Of a stretch of DNA of 58,527 bases, positions 12,253 through 20,282 are shown one piece after another. Under the pieces are notes generated by a model that worked only from the letters and a program-made list of their open reading frames with translations, was not told the DNA's origin and did no database searches. Made by a program: the position numbers and the translations under genes. The first letter of the stretch is position 1, and every line of letters starts with the position of its first letter. Origin of the DNA: a bacterium (GTDB lineage: Bacteria; Acidobacteriota; Polarisedimenticolia; J045); the NCBI GenBank assembly GCA_021372775.1, contig JAJFTU010000030.1:1-58527 (forward strand), given 5' to 3'.

Positions 12253-14276
12253 GCGGCGGGCGGAGCGGCGTGGGAAGCGGCGGCCCGAACGGCGGCCAGA
12301 GCGGCGGCCCCATCGGCGCGCGGAGCGGCGGGCGGGTCGGGCGCGCGGCGCTCGACGCGGCGGGCGATCCGGTGCTGGCGCGGATGATCGCCGAGGAGCA
12401 GGTGCAGTCGAAGCTGCTCGACTGGCCGCTGCTCGCCCGGCTGCTCGGCTACCTCAAGCCGCACCGCGTCCTTTCCGCGCTGGCGATCGCGTTGGGGCTG
12501 CTCGAGGCGCTGGCGATGACGGCGCCGGGGCTGATGGTCGGATTGGCGATCGACCGCCTCTCCGGCGCGCCCCGCCCGCCCCACCCGCTCGACGGCGCCG
12601 CGGACCTGTTCGCGGCGCTCGCCCGCGCGCTCGGCGGCGGCGCGATGGCCGAGCGCACCGCGCTCGCCGCGGGGTACGGCGCGGCGATCGCCGCCGTCTG
12701 GCTCCTCCGCTGGGCCGCGGCGGTGGCGACGACCTACATGGTCCAGAAGCTGGGGCAGATCATCGTCCACGACCTGCGGGTGGACGTCTTCTCCCACGTC
12801 TGCGGCATGGACGCCCACTACTTCCAGACCAACCCGATCGGCCGGCTGGTCAACCGGACGACGTTCGACGTGCAGGCGCTGGCCGAGCTCTTCTCCGACG
12901 CCTTCGCCCAGAGCGCGCGGGACCTCTTCTTCGTCGCCGCGCTGACCGTCGTGATGGCCGCGCTCGACTGGCCGCTGGCGCTCGCGCTCGTCGCCTCGTT
13001 CCCGTTGCTGGCGGCGATCGGCGCCGGCTACCGGCGCCTCGCCCGCGGCGCGCTCCGCGTCAACGCCGCCGTGCAGTCGCGGATGAACGCCTTCCTCGCC
13101 GAGAACATCGCCGGGATGCGCGAGAACCAGCTGCTGCGGCTCGAGGAGCGCCGCGCGGCGGAGTTCGAGGGGCTGACCCGCGCGCACCAGGCCTCCGCGG
13201 CGCGCACCGTGCGGGCGTGGGCCGCGCTGCGCCCGGCGATGCTGACGGTGACCGCCGCGGCGACGGTCGCCGCGCTGCTGCTCGGCGCGCGGCGCGTCGC
13301 CGCGGGGACGATCACCGTCGGCGTGCTGCTGACCTTCCTGCAGTACGCGATGCGGCTCTGGGTGCCGGTGCGCAACCTCGCCGAACGGTTCAACACGATC
13401 CAGAACGCGCTGACGTCGGGGGAACGGATCATGGCCGTGCTCGACGCGACGCCGGCGATCGCCGACCCGCCGCACGCCGACTGCGCGGCGCGCGTCGCCC
13501 GCGGCCGCATCGAGTTCCGCGACGTCGTCTTCCGCTATCCGGAGAAGGACGAGAGCGCGCTCAACGGCGTGAGCTTCGTCTGCCCCGCGGGGACGAAGCT
13601 CGCCCTGGTCGGCGACACCGGCGCGGGCAAGACGAGCGTCGCGCGGCTGATCTCCCGCTTCTACGACCCGCAGGAGGGGAGCGTGCTCGTGGACGGGATC
13701 GACGTGCGGCGCTACCGCCTGAAGCGGCTGCGCGAGGGGATCGCCGTCGTGCCGCAGGAGGTCGTCGTCTTCGCCGGCACGGTGCGGGAGAACATCACGC
13801 TCGGGCGGGAGATGGACGACGACGAGATCTGGGCCTGCGCCCGCGCGGCCTCGGCCGACGAGCTGATCGGCCGGCTCCCCGGCGGGCTCGACGCGCGGCT
13901 GGAGGAGGCGGGGCGCACGCTGAGCGCGGGGGAGCGGCAGCTGCTCAGCTTCGCCCGGGCCCTCGCCGCCGACGCGCCGATCCTCGTCCTCGACGAGGCG
14001 ACGGCGAACATCGACAGCGCGACGGAGGCGTTGATCCAGCGGGCCCTCGCCAACATCACCCGCGGACGGACGAGCGTCGTCGTCGCCCATCGGCTGAGCA
14101 CGATCCGCGACGCCGACCTGATCCTCGTCCTGCGCCGCGGGCGGATCGTCGAGCGCGGCCGGCACGAGGAGCTGCTCGCGCTGGACGGCGAGTACGCGCG
14201 GCTGCACCGGGAGCACCTTGCCGTCGCCGCCGCGCCGGACCAAAGTGATGCCGAGCCGAAGGAGCCGCGTCCATGA
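12249..14276 (+). CDS. ABC exporter half-transporter, subunit B (non-canonical signature motif)
   Basis: The 675-residue partner exporter has an odd 35-residue Gly/Ser-rich lead with repeated SGG units, then the membrane domain (about residues 55-370) and the ATPase. The ATPase has Walker A GDTGAGKTS, Walker B LVLDEAT with the catalytic Glu, and a divergent signature LSAGERQ instead of LSGGQ. Paired with the upstream subunit, this gives one active and one degenerate ATP site, the classical asymmetric arrangement. GTG at 12249 overlaps the preceding stop (GTGA), implying translational coupling. It also overlaps the following lyase gene by ATGA. The repetitive glycine-rich start lies in GC-rich repeat DNA and may vary in length between strains. 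Confidence 0.92.
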   Translation: MSGGRSGVGSGGPNGGQSGGPIGARSGGRVGRAALDAAGDPVLARMIAEEQVQSKLLDWPLLARLLGYLKPHRVLSALAIALGLLEALAMTAPGLMVGLAIDRLSGAPRPPHPLDGAADLFAALARALGGGAMAERTALAAGYGAAIAAVWLLRWAAAVATTYMVQKLGQIIVHDLRVDVFSHVCGMDAHYFQTNPIGRLVNRTTFDVQALAELFSDAFAQSARDLFFVAALTVVMAALDWPLALALVASFPLLAAIGAGYRRLARGALRVNAAVQSRMNAFLAENIAGMRENQLLRLEERRAAEFEGLTRAHQASAARTVRAWAALRPAMLTVTAAATVAALLLGARRVAAGTITVGVLLTFLQYAMRLWVPVRNLAERFNTIQNALTSGERIMAVLDATPAIADPPHADCAARVARGRIEFRDVVFRYPEKDESALNGVSFVCPAGTKLALVGDTGAGKTSVARLISRFYDPQEGSVLVDGIDVRRYRLKRLREGIAVVPQEVVVFAGTVRENITLGREMDDDEIWACARAASADELIGRLPGGLDARLEEAGRTLSAGERQLLSFARALAADAPILVLDEATANIDSATEALIQRALANITRGRTSVVVAHRLSTIRDADLILVLRRGRIVERGRHEELLALDGEYARLHREHLAVAAAPDQSDAEPKEPRP

Positions 14277-15145
14277 GCCTCGACGAAGTCCGTCCCCGCC
14301 GCAGCGTCCTCTACATGCCGGGCAGCAACGCCCGCGCGCTCGAAAAGGCGCGCACCCTCCCCGCCGACGGGCTGATCCTCGACCTCGAGGACGCCGTCGC
14401 GCCGGCGGCCAAGGAGGCCGCGCGGGAGCAGGTCGTCGCCGAGCTGCGGCGCGGCGGCTACGGCCGGCGCGAGCTGATCGTGCGGGTCAACGGCCTCGGC
14501 ACCCCGTGGCGCGAAGCCGACCTCGCCGCCGCCGCGACCTCCGGCGCCGACGGCGTCGCGCTCCCCAAGGTCGAGTCGGCCGAGGAGGTGCGCGAGGCGG
14601 AGCGGGCGCTCGTCGCCGCCGGCGCGCCGGAGCGGCTCGCCCTCTGGTGCATGATCGAGACGCCGCGCGGCGTCCTCCGCGCGGACGAGATCGCCGGCGC
14701 GACGCCGCGGCTCGCCGGCTTGGTCATGGGCACCTCCGACCTCGTCAAGGACCTCCGCGCGCGCCACACGCCGCAGCGGACCGAGACGCTCGCCGCGCTG
14801 GGGCTCTGCGTCCTCGCCGCGCGGGCCAACGGCCGCGCGATCCTCGACGGCGTGGCGCTCGACCTCGCCGACGAGGCGGGGTTCGAGGCCGCCTGCCGCC
14901 AGGGGCGCGACATGGGGTTCGACGGCAAGACGCTGATCCACCCGAAGCAGATCGACACCGCGAACCGCGTCTTCGCCCCTTCGCCCGAGGAAGTCGAGGC
15001 GGCGCGCAAGATCATCGCCGCCTTCGCCGAGGCGGAGGCGCAGGGCAAGGGGGTCGTCGTGGTGGACGGCCGCTTGGTGGAGAATCTGCACGTGGAGAAC
15101 GCGCGGCGCGCGCTGCGCCTCGCGGAGGCGATCGGCGCCGCGTGA
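14273..15145 (+). CDS. CitE-like HpcH/HpaI-family (malyl/citramalyl-CoA-type) lyase
   Basis: The 290-residue protein belongs to the citrate lyase beta-like TIM-barrel family that cleaves or forms 3-hydroxyacyl-CoA thioesters with Mg2+. Visible motifs are SVLYMPGSN, LILDLEDAV (metal site region), RVNGLGTPW, CMIETPRGVL and VMGTSDLVKDL, then FDGKTLIHPKQI. Stand-alone members include malyl-CoA and citramalyl-CoA lyases (human CLYBL type), which fits a genome with B12-dependent methylmalonyl-CoA mutase. The exact substrate cannot be read from sequence. The ATG overlaps the previous stop (ATGA), and the LarA-like gene follows 14 nt later, so the lyase, racemase and exporter are co-transcribed. Confidence 0.88.
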   Translation: MSLDEVRPRRSVLYMPGSNARALEKARTLPADGLILDLEDAVAPAAKEAAREQVVAELRRGGYGRRELIVRVNGLGTPWREADLAAAATSGADGVALPKVESAEEVREAERALVAAGAPERLALWCMIETPRGVLRADEIAGATPRLAGLVMGTSDLVKDLRARHTPQRTETLAALGLCVLAARANGRAILDGVALDLADEAGFEAACRQGRDMGFDGKTLIHPKQIDTANRVFAPSPEEVEAARKIIAAFAEAEAQGKGVVVVDGRLVENLHVENARRALRLAEAIGAA

Positions 15146-15159
15146 GGGGAGGCGACGCG

Positions 15160-16428
15160 ATGCGCGCTCCGACGCTGGCCTACGGCGACGAATCGCTGAA
15201 GGTCCCGGCGCCGTTCGACGAGGCGCCGGTCCTCGACGCCCCCGACCTGCCCCCCGCCGCCGATCCCGCAGGGACGTGGCGCGCCGCCTGCGCGGCCGCC
15301 GCGCTGCGGGTCGCCGCGACGCTGCCGCCCGGCGCGCGGCTCGCGCTCGTCGTGCCCGACCGCACGCGCCCGCTGCCGCTGCCGCGGCTGCTTCCGCCGC
15401 TCCTCGACGCGCTCGCCGCGGAGAAGATCGAGGCGCGGCGGATCACGATCGTGCCGGCCTCCGGCATCCACGCCCCGATGAGCCGCGCCGAACTCGCCGC
15501 CTGGATCGGCGACGACGCGGCGCGCTGCGGCGCGCTGCTCGATCCGCACGACGCCGACGCGCCGGCGCGCCGCTTGGGGCGCACGCCCGGCGGGATCGAG
15601 GTCGCCGCGCGTCCGTCGGTCGCCGGCGCCGGCGCCGCGCTCGTCCTCGGCCGGATCGTCTTCCACTACCTCGCCGGTTTCGGCGGCGGACGGAAGATGC
15701 TCGTCCCGGGCTGCGCCGCGCGGCGCACGGTCCTCGCGATGCACGCCCGCTGCCTCGATCCGCGCCCCGGCGCGGGGCGCCACGCGGCCGCGGTCTCGGG
15801 CCTGCTCGCCGGGAACCCGGTGCACGCGGCGTCGGTCGCCGCGGCGCGGCTCTTCCCTCCCTCGACCGCGATCCACACGCTGCTCGCGGGCGACGGCCGT
15901 CTCGCGGACGCGTTCGCGGGGGACCTCTTCGCCGACCACGAGCGGGCCTGCGCGCGCTACGCCGCGGCGCACCGCGCGCTCGTGGACGGGCCGCTCGACG
16001 CGGTCTTCGTCTCGGCCGGCGGGCGGCCGACCGACCGCGATCTCGTGCAGGCGCACAAGGCGCTCGAGGCGGTCCACGGCGTGGTGAAGGACGGCGGCAC
16101 GGTCGTCTTCGTCGCGCGCTGCGCCGACGGCGTCGGGAACCGCGAGGTCGAGCAGGCGCTGCGGCTCGGTTCGCCGGCGGCGATCGAGGCCGAGCTGCGG
16201 CGCGACTTCCGCGTCGGCGCGCACACGGCGCTGGCGCTGGCGTTGAAGACGGCGCGGGTGCGGACGCTCGCGGTGACGGAGTTGTCGGACGAGCTGCTGG
16301 CGCTTGCCGGGATGGAGCGCGCGGCTTCGCTGGAGGAGGCGGCGCGCATCGTGCTCGAGCGGCACGGCGCCGACGCGCGCGTCGCTCTCGCGCCGCGCGG
16401 CGGTTCTCTGCTTTATTCGATCCCGTAG
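15160..16428 (+). CDS. LarA-like nickel-dependent 2-hydroxyacid racemase
   Basis: The 422-residue protein has the length of lactate racemase LarA. It has SGIHAPM, matching the first catalytic-His segment, and HYLAGFGGGRK, where the His and the Lys ten residues later match the His174/Lys184 pair. That Lys tethers the nickel-pincer nucleotide. LarA homologues racemise or epimerise diverse 2-hydroxyacids, so lactate is only one candidate. A LarB cofactor gene lies at 41434-42195. GGGGAGG precedes ATG 15160. The gene follows a CitE-like lyase, hinting that a hydroxyacid links the two. The TAG stop lies inside the palindromic repeat at 16425, so the last residues may have been set by its insertion. 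Confidence 0.85.
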   Translation: MRAPTLAYGDESLKVPAPFDEAPVLDAPDLPPAADPAGTWRAACAAAALRVAATLPPGARLALVVPDRTRPLPLPRLLPPLLDALAAEKIEARRITIVPASGIHAPMSRAELAAWIGDDAARCGALLDPHDADAPARRLGRTPGGIEVAARPSVAGAGAALVLGRIVFHYLAGFGGGRKMLVPGCAARRTVLAMHARCLDPRPGAGRHAAAVSGLLAGNPVHAASVAAARLFPPSTAIHTLLAGDGRLADAFAGDLFADHERACARYAAAHRALVDGPLDAVFVSAGGRPTDRDLVQAHKALEAVHGVVKDGGTVVFVARCADGVGNREVEQALRLGSPAAIEAELRRDFRVGAHTALALALKTARVRTLAVTELSDELLALAGMERAASLEEAARIVLERHGADARVALAPRGGSLLYSIP

Positions 16429-16617
16429 GGGAGGCTGGCGCGCCCCGACGATCGTTCGCCCGCTCAGGCCTCCTCCGCGCCTGCCTCCCGACTCGATTCA
16501 CGCGCAACGTTGCCTTTCGTCGTTAAAGGCAGGATTGCGCGTGAATCACCTCGGGCGGCAGGCGCGGTGGAGGCGCCGTTGTTCCGACGATCATCGGAGC
16601 GCGCCAGCCGCCCCTAC
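16425..16617. repeat. Large intergenic palindromic repeat, full copy
   Basis: About 80-bp imperfect inverted arms (16425-16507 and 16535-16617) begin GTAGGGGAGGCTGGCGCG and end in its degenerate complement. At the centre a small hairpin pairs GCCTTT (16512) with AAAGGC (16525). Read as RNA it would form one long hairpin on either strand. It has no coding capacity and no transposase. The left arm recurs at 17184. It resembles a MITE or a large REP-type intergenic element. Confidence 0.85.
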
Positions 16618-16656
16618 CGGTCTCGCGGGACGCGCGTCGGGCGGCGGGACGGGCGG

Positions 16657-17160
16657 CTATTTCGGCTCGACGAAGAAGGCGGGATGGATCGCGATCTCGC
16701 CCCGGGGAACGGCGCCGGAAAGGGGAAGGATCAGGAAATACTCGGGCGGGATGTTCGGGAAGATCAGGGAGTCGGTCGCGCGGAAGCCGAAGCGCCGGTA
16801 GTAGTCCGGAGGCCCGACGAGGACGCAGCCTTCGGCGCCGAGGCGCCGCAGCGCGTCCAGCCCCGCCTCGATCAACTTGGAACCGATTCCCTGCCGCTGG
16901 CGCGCGGGAAGCACTCCCACCGGCCCGAGCGTGAACCACCGGCCTTCGGCGCCGTCGATCAGGATCGGCGAGAACGCGACGTGGCCGACGATGTCCCCAT
17001 CGTCCTCCGCGACGAGCGAGATCGTCAGGACGCCGGCGTCGCGGAGCGCGTCGACGATCAGGTGCTCCGTCTGGCGGCTGACCGGATGGTTCGCGAAGGC
17101 GTCGATCTCGACGCGCCTGATGCCGTCCAGGTCGGCTGTCGTTTCCGGTCGAATGATCAT
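16657..17160 (-). CDS. GNAT-family N-acetyltransferase
   Basis: The 167-residue protein is a single GNAT domain of the YhbS-like type: MIIRPETTADLDGIRRVE at the start, acetyl-CoA loop LPARQRQGIGSKLIEAG in the middle, and DYYRRFGF near the end. It should acetylate an amine on a small molecule or protein using acetyl-CoA; the acceptor is not predictable. ATG at 17160 has GAGGG 7 nt upstream, and the frame extends to 17226 only through the neighbouring repeat. The gene stands alone on the minus strand with a full palindromic repeat on its 3' side and a left-arm copy on its 5' side. This could reflect insertion of repeats in both intergenic gaps or movement of the gene with them. Confidence 0.88.
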   Translation of the reverse strand: MIIRPETTADLDGIRRVEIDAFANHPVSRQTEHLIVDALRDAGVLTISLVAEDDGDIVGHVAFSPILIDGAEGRWFTLGPVGVLPARQRQGIGSKLIEAGLDALRRLGAEGCVLVGPPDYYRRFGFRATDSLIFPNIPPEYFLILPLSGAVPRGEIAIHPAFFVEPK

Positions 17161-17183
17161 TTCGTCCCTCGTCAAAACAATCC

Positions 17184-17280
17184 GTAGGGGAGGCTGGCGC
17201 GTCCCGACGATCGTTCGCCCGCTCACGTTTCCTCCGCGCCTGCCTCCCGACGTGATTCAAGCACAACCTTGCCTTTCCGC
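17184..17280. repeat. Left-arm copy of the palindromic repeat
   Basis: From GTAGGGG at 17184 the sequence repeats the left arm of the element at 16425 with a few substitutions through the central TTGCCTTT (near 17268-17276). The right arm is then missing. It lies directly upstream of the GNAT gene and so covers its likely promoter region. Confidence 0.8.
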
Positions 17281-17392
17281 GAAAAGCCCCGCGGGAAGAA
17301 CGATCGCCCGGACGCGTCGGTCTTTCCGGCGCGCGCCAACGTCAGGGGAGCGCGGGCGTCGGAGAAGGACAGACCTCGGAGGATCGCGGACC

Positions 17393-18367
17393 TCAGGGGA
17401 GGTCCGGCGTCGGAGGAAGAGGGAGGCGGTCGGCGATCGCCTCGCGCACGCGGCAGGAGACGCCGAGACGCTCGCGCAGCTTGACGCGGAGGCGGCGCGG
17501 ACGGTCCGCCGACGCGGACTCCGTCGGCGGCGCGTAGGTGACCATCACCTCGCGGTCGAGCTGCGCGTGCAGCTCCGCCAGGCGCGCGCCGAGCGCAGTC
17601 TCGTCGGAGGCGAGCGCGACGTTCCCCGCCGTCGCCGCGGCGAGCATCCGCAGCGGACCGGTGCAGCGGACGTTTTCCGTCGAGGCGGCGACGACGGCGA
17701 AGAACCGCACGCCGCGGCTGCGCGCCGCGCGCTCGAGCAACGCGCGGGGGCGGACGCGCCGGCTCGCGTTCTCCTCGCCGTCGCTGACGAGGATCACCAC
17801 CGTCCGCCCGGGACGCGCGGCGACGCGCGCCATCAGCTCGTCGAGCGCGTCGTAGAGCGCGGTGAAGATGTTCCCCGGCTCGGCCGACGCCAGCGCCGCG
17901 TCCACGAGCGCCGGATCGCGCGTCGGCGGCGTCTTGAGCGCCAGCGCGTCGTCGAAGACGTAGACCGCGACCTCGTCCCGCGGGGCGAGGCTCGCCGCGA
18001 AGGCCCGCGTCGCCGCGCGCACCGCGGCGAGCCGCGTCTCCATGCTGCGGCTCACGTCCACGAGGAAGACGAACAGCGTCTGGTTCCGCTCGCTGTCGAT
18101 CGACTCGACGCGCCCCGGCCGCCCCCCTTCGACGACGACGAGGTCGCCCGGGGCGAGGCGCGCGCAGGCGTCCGGATCGAACGACGGCGCCGCGGCGAGC
18201 GCCGGCCAGCGCACGCGATGCACGAGCATCTCCTCGCGCAGCGCCGGCGGCTGGTCGGACGGAAGGACGCCGGAGACGGCGGCCGGCGCGCGCGGAGGCG
18301 CGGCCGGGGCGGGCGGCGCGGCGAGCGCCGCGAGGAAGAGCGTCGCCGCGAGGGCGCGGTGCGCCAC
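17393..18367 (-). CDS. Exported VWFA-domain protein (Acidobacterial VWFA-related type)
   Basis: The 324-residue protein has a signal peptide (about 20 residues ending PAPAAP), a short beta-rich section and a von Willebrand A domain (about residues 85-270). The metal-ion-dependent adhesion site is seen as DVSRS, with the later PGNIFTALYDAL and VILVSDGEEN segments. This layout matches the VWFA-related domain proteins expanded in Acidobacteria (TIGR03436-like; my attribution from pattern, not a search). It should sit in the periplasm or at the surface and bind a protein partner through a metal ion; no function is known. The GTG start at 18367 has GGAGGGG 4 nt upstream, and TATGTT near 18411 may be its -10. 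Confidence 0.82.
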   Translation of the reverse strand: MAHRALAATLFLAALAAPPAPAAPPRAPAAVSGVLPSDQPPALREEMLVHRVRWPALAAAPSFDPDACARLAPGDLVVVEGGRPGRVESIDSERNQTLFVFLVDVSRSMETRLAAVRAATRAFAASLAPRDEVAVYVFDDALALKTPPTRDPALVDAALASAEPGNIFTALYDALDELMARVAARPGRTVVILVSDGEENASRRVRPRALLERAARSRGVRFFAVVAASTENVRCTGPLRMLAAATAGNVALASDETALGARLAELHAQLDREVMVTYAPPTESASADRPRRLRVKLRERLGVSCRVREAIADRLPLPPTPDLP

Positions 18368-18448
18368 GGTGCCCCTCCGCCGCGGGGCGTGAGAAGATCG
18401 CCCCGCCGAAACATACGACCGCGGAGCGGCGATGCGTCCGTTCCGGTC

Positions 18449-18555
18449 GGCGGGCGAGAGGTACGACGCGCGGGCGCCGCGGCCTCGATGGATCGCGCGA
18501 CCAGTCGGCGGGATCCGGCGGGCGGGCGAGAGGTACGACGCGCGGGCGACGCGGC
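18449..18555 (+). repeat. Tandem 72-bp direct repeat upstream of a small gene
   Basis: A 28-nt block beginning GGCGGGCGAGAGGTACGACG is identical at 18449 and 18521, and near-identity continues 7 more nt. Each copy is followed by an ATGGA-type start, and only the second begins the real gene at 18570. This looks like a duplicated gene leader. Confidence 0.75.
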
Positions 18556-18569
18556 GGCAGGGGGACGCG

Positions 18570-19142
18570 ATGGACGAAACGACGGGCGGGTCGCTGGAAG
18601 GAAGGCGGGGCCGGTTCCTTGCGCTGTTTCGGGACCACGAGGCGGAGGGACGCTGGGACGGCCGCCCGCTGGCCGTGGCGAGCCCGGCGGTCGGAACGAT
18701 CGTGCTCGACGCGCACGCGGAGGTCGCGGGGTTCTCGAGCGACGTCGTGACCCGTCTGCGCGCGCCCGTGCCCAATCCGGACGCCTTCCGCTTCCGGCTC
18801 AAGGCGGCCGGGCTGCTCGCGCCGCTGGCGACGCTGCTCGGCGCCGAGGACATCGAGGTCGGCGACCCGGCGTTCGACCGCGCCTTCGTCGTGCAGTCGG
18901 CCGACCCGGCGCGGACGAAGAGCCTCTTCGCCGACGCCGAGCTGCGCGCGGCGCTGGTCGCCGCGCGGCCGGCGCTGGTGGAGGTCAAGGACGACGAAGG
19001 GTGGTTCGGCGACGAGATCCCGCCCGGCGTGGACGAGCTCTATCTCGAGATCCCCGGAAAGGTGCTCGCGCCGCCGGCGCTCGCCGCGCTCTTCGCCCCG
19101 TTCGAGCTGCTCTGCGGACGGTTTCTCGCGACGCGACGCTGA
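18570..19142 (+). CDS. Conserved-looking hypothetical protein
   Basis: I do not recognise this 190-residue protein with certainty. It has no signal peptide or membrane segment. The body reads like a compact alpha/beta domain with repeated phrases such as VGDPAFDRAFVVQSADPART and a C-terminal FEIL-like helix (FAPFELLCGRF). Similar GDPxFDxxFVV phrases occur in uncharacterised bacterial proteins, which suggests a real family. ATG 18570 was chosen because the coding pattern begins there, although the frame opens at 18432. AGGGGG lies 7 nt upstream. It is divergent from the VWFA gene with two copies of a leader repeat in between. Confidence 0.7.
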   Translation: MDETTGGSLEGRRGRFLALFRDHEAEGRWDGRPLAVASPAVGTIVLDAHAEVAGFSSDVVTRLRAPVPNPDAFRFRLKAAGLLAPLATLLGAEDIEVGDPAFDRAFVVQSADPARTKSLFADAELRAALVAARPALVEVKDDEGWFGDEIPPGVDELYLEIPGKVLAPPALAALFAPFELLCGRFLATRR

Positions 19143-19232
19143 CCGGCGCGCGACGCGGCGGAACGGGACGCGGCGTCGGCGCGCGACGCGTCCGAACCGG
19201 CGAGGCCGGTCGCGGCCGCCGCGCCGTCGGCG

Positions 19233-20168
19233 TCAGTCGTGCGGCACGTGGTCCTGCGCGTGGTACGACGAGCGGACGAGCGGCCCGGCCTCGACGTGCT
19301 TGAAGCCGATCGAGCGGCCGAACTCCGCGAGCCGCGCGAACTCCTCCGGCGTCACGTAGCGGTCCACCGCCATGTGGTCCGGCGAGGGACGCAGGTACTG
19401 CCCCATCGCCAGCACGTCCACCCCTGCCTCGACGATCCGGCGCATCGTCGCCTCGAGCTGCTCGGTCGTCTCGCCGAGGCCGAGGACCAGCGACGTCTTC
19501 GTCCGCCCGCCGAACTCCGCCTTCCGCTCCGAGGCGCGGCGCAGCAGCTCCAACGAGTGCTCGAAGCGGGAGCCGGGGCGCGCGACGCGGTACATCTCCG
19601 GCACCGTCTCCACGTTGTGCGAAAAGACCTCCGGCCGCGCGCTGAGCACGAGGTCGAGGGCCAGCTCCGGGGCGCGCTTGAAGTCGGGCGTCAGCACCTC
19701 GACCGCGCAGCGCGGGTTGCGGCCGTGGATCGCCTCGACCACGGCGCGGAAGTGGTCGGCGCCGCCGTCCGGAAGGTCGTCGCGATCGACGCTCGTGATG
19801 ACCACGTGCTTCAGCTTGAGGTCGGCCACGGCGTCGGCCAGCTTCGCCGGCTCCGTCGGATCGGGCGGCGCGGGGGGCAGGCCGGTCGCCACCGCGCAGA
19901 AGGCGCAGCGGCGGGTGCAGACGTCGCCGAGGATCATGAAGGTCGCCGTGCCGGCCGACCAGCATTCGTAGACGTTCGGACAGCGCGCTTCCTGGCAGAC
20001 CGTGTTCAGGCCGTGCCCGTGCACGAGGTCGCGGACGTGGTTGTAGACCGGGCCGGTCTGGATCTTGATCTTCAGCCAGCTCGGCTTCGGGCCGGAGACG
20101 CCGCCTTGGCGGGCGCGCCCGGCGGGCGAGTCGGCGTTCGGATGGTACGACGGCGGCTGCTTGTCCAT
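19233..20168 (-). CDS. lipA: Lipoyl synthase (radical SAM)
   Basis: The 311-residue protein inserts two sulfurs into protein-bound octanoyl groups to make lipoate for 2-oxoacid dehydrogenases and the glycine cleavage system. The auxiliary-cluster cysteines are in CQEARCPNVYEC and the radical SAM cluster in CTRRCAFC. The C-terminal RSSYHA supplies the conserved Ser ligand. ATG 20168 lies only 9 nt after TACAAT, with no ribosome binding site, so its mRNA is probably leaderless. It is divergent from the symporter. No lipB is in the window. Confidence 0.97.
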   Translation of the reverse strand: MDKQPPSYHPNADSPAGRARQGGVSGPKPSWLKIKIQTGPVYNHVRDLVHGHGLNTVCQEARCPNVYECWSAGTATFMILGDVCTRRCAFCAVATGLPPAPPDPTEPAKLADAVADLKLKHVVITSVDRDDLPDGGADHFRAVVEAIHGRNPRCAVEVLTPDFKRAPELALDLVLSARPEVFSHNVETVPEMYRVARPGSRFEHSLELLRRASERKAEFGGRTKTSLVLGLGETTEQLEATMRRIVEAGVDVLAMGQYLRPSPDHMAVDRYVTPEEFARLAEFGRSIGFKHVEAGPLVRSSYHAQDHVPHD

Positions 20169-20177
20169 GGTTCGGCG

Positions 20178-20183
20178 ATTGTA
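20178..20183 (-). promoter_or_regulatory. -10 box of lipA, near-leaderless
   Basis: On the minus strand TACAAT ends 9 nt before the lipA ATG, placing the likely first nucleotide within about 2-3 nt of the start codon. No -35 is obvious. Confidence 0.55.
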
Positions 20184-20244
20184 GCCTCCGGCCCCGGACG
20201 CCGCTTTGCGCGACTCCCCGCCCGCCAAGAGGCCGCCGGTTCGG

Positions 20245-20250
20245 TATCCT
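20245..20250 (+). promoter_or_regulatory. Putative -10 box of the symporter gene
   Basis: TATCCT lies 32 nt before the GTG at 20283, which has GAAAGGAG 6 nt upstream. This is a normal leadered start, in contrast to lipA on the other strand. Confidence 0.4.
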
Positions 20251-20282
20251 GTCCCCGTCACTTCCCCCGAAAGGAGCGCTCC

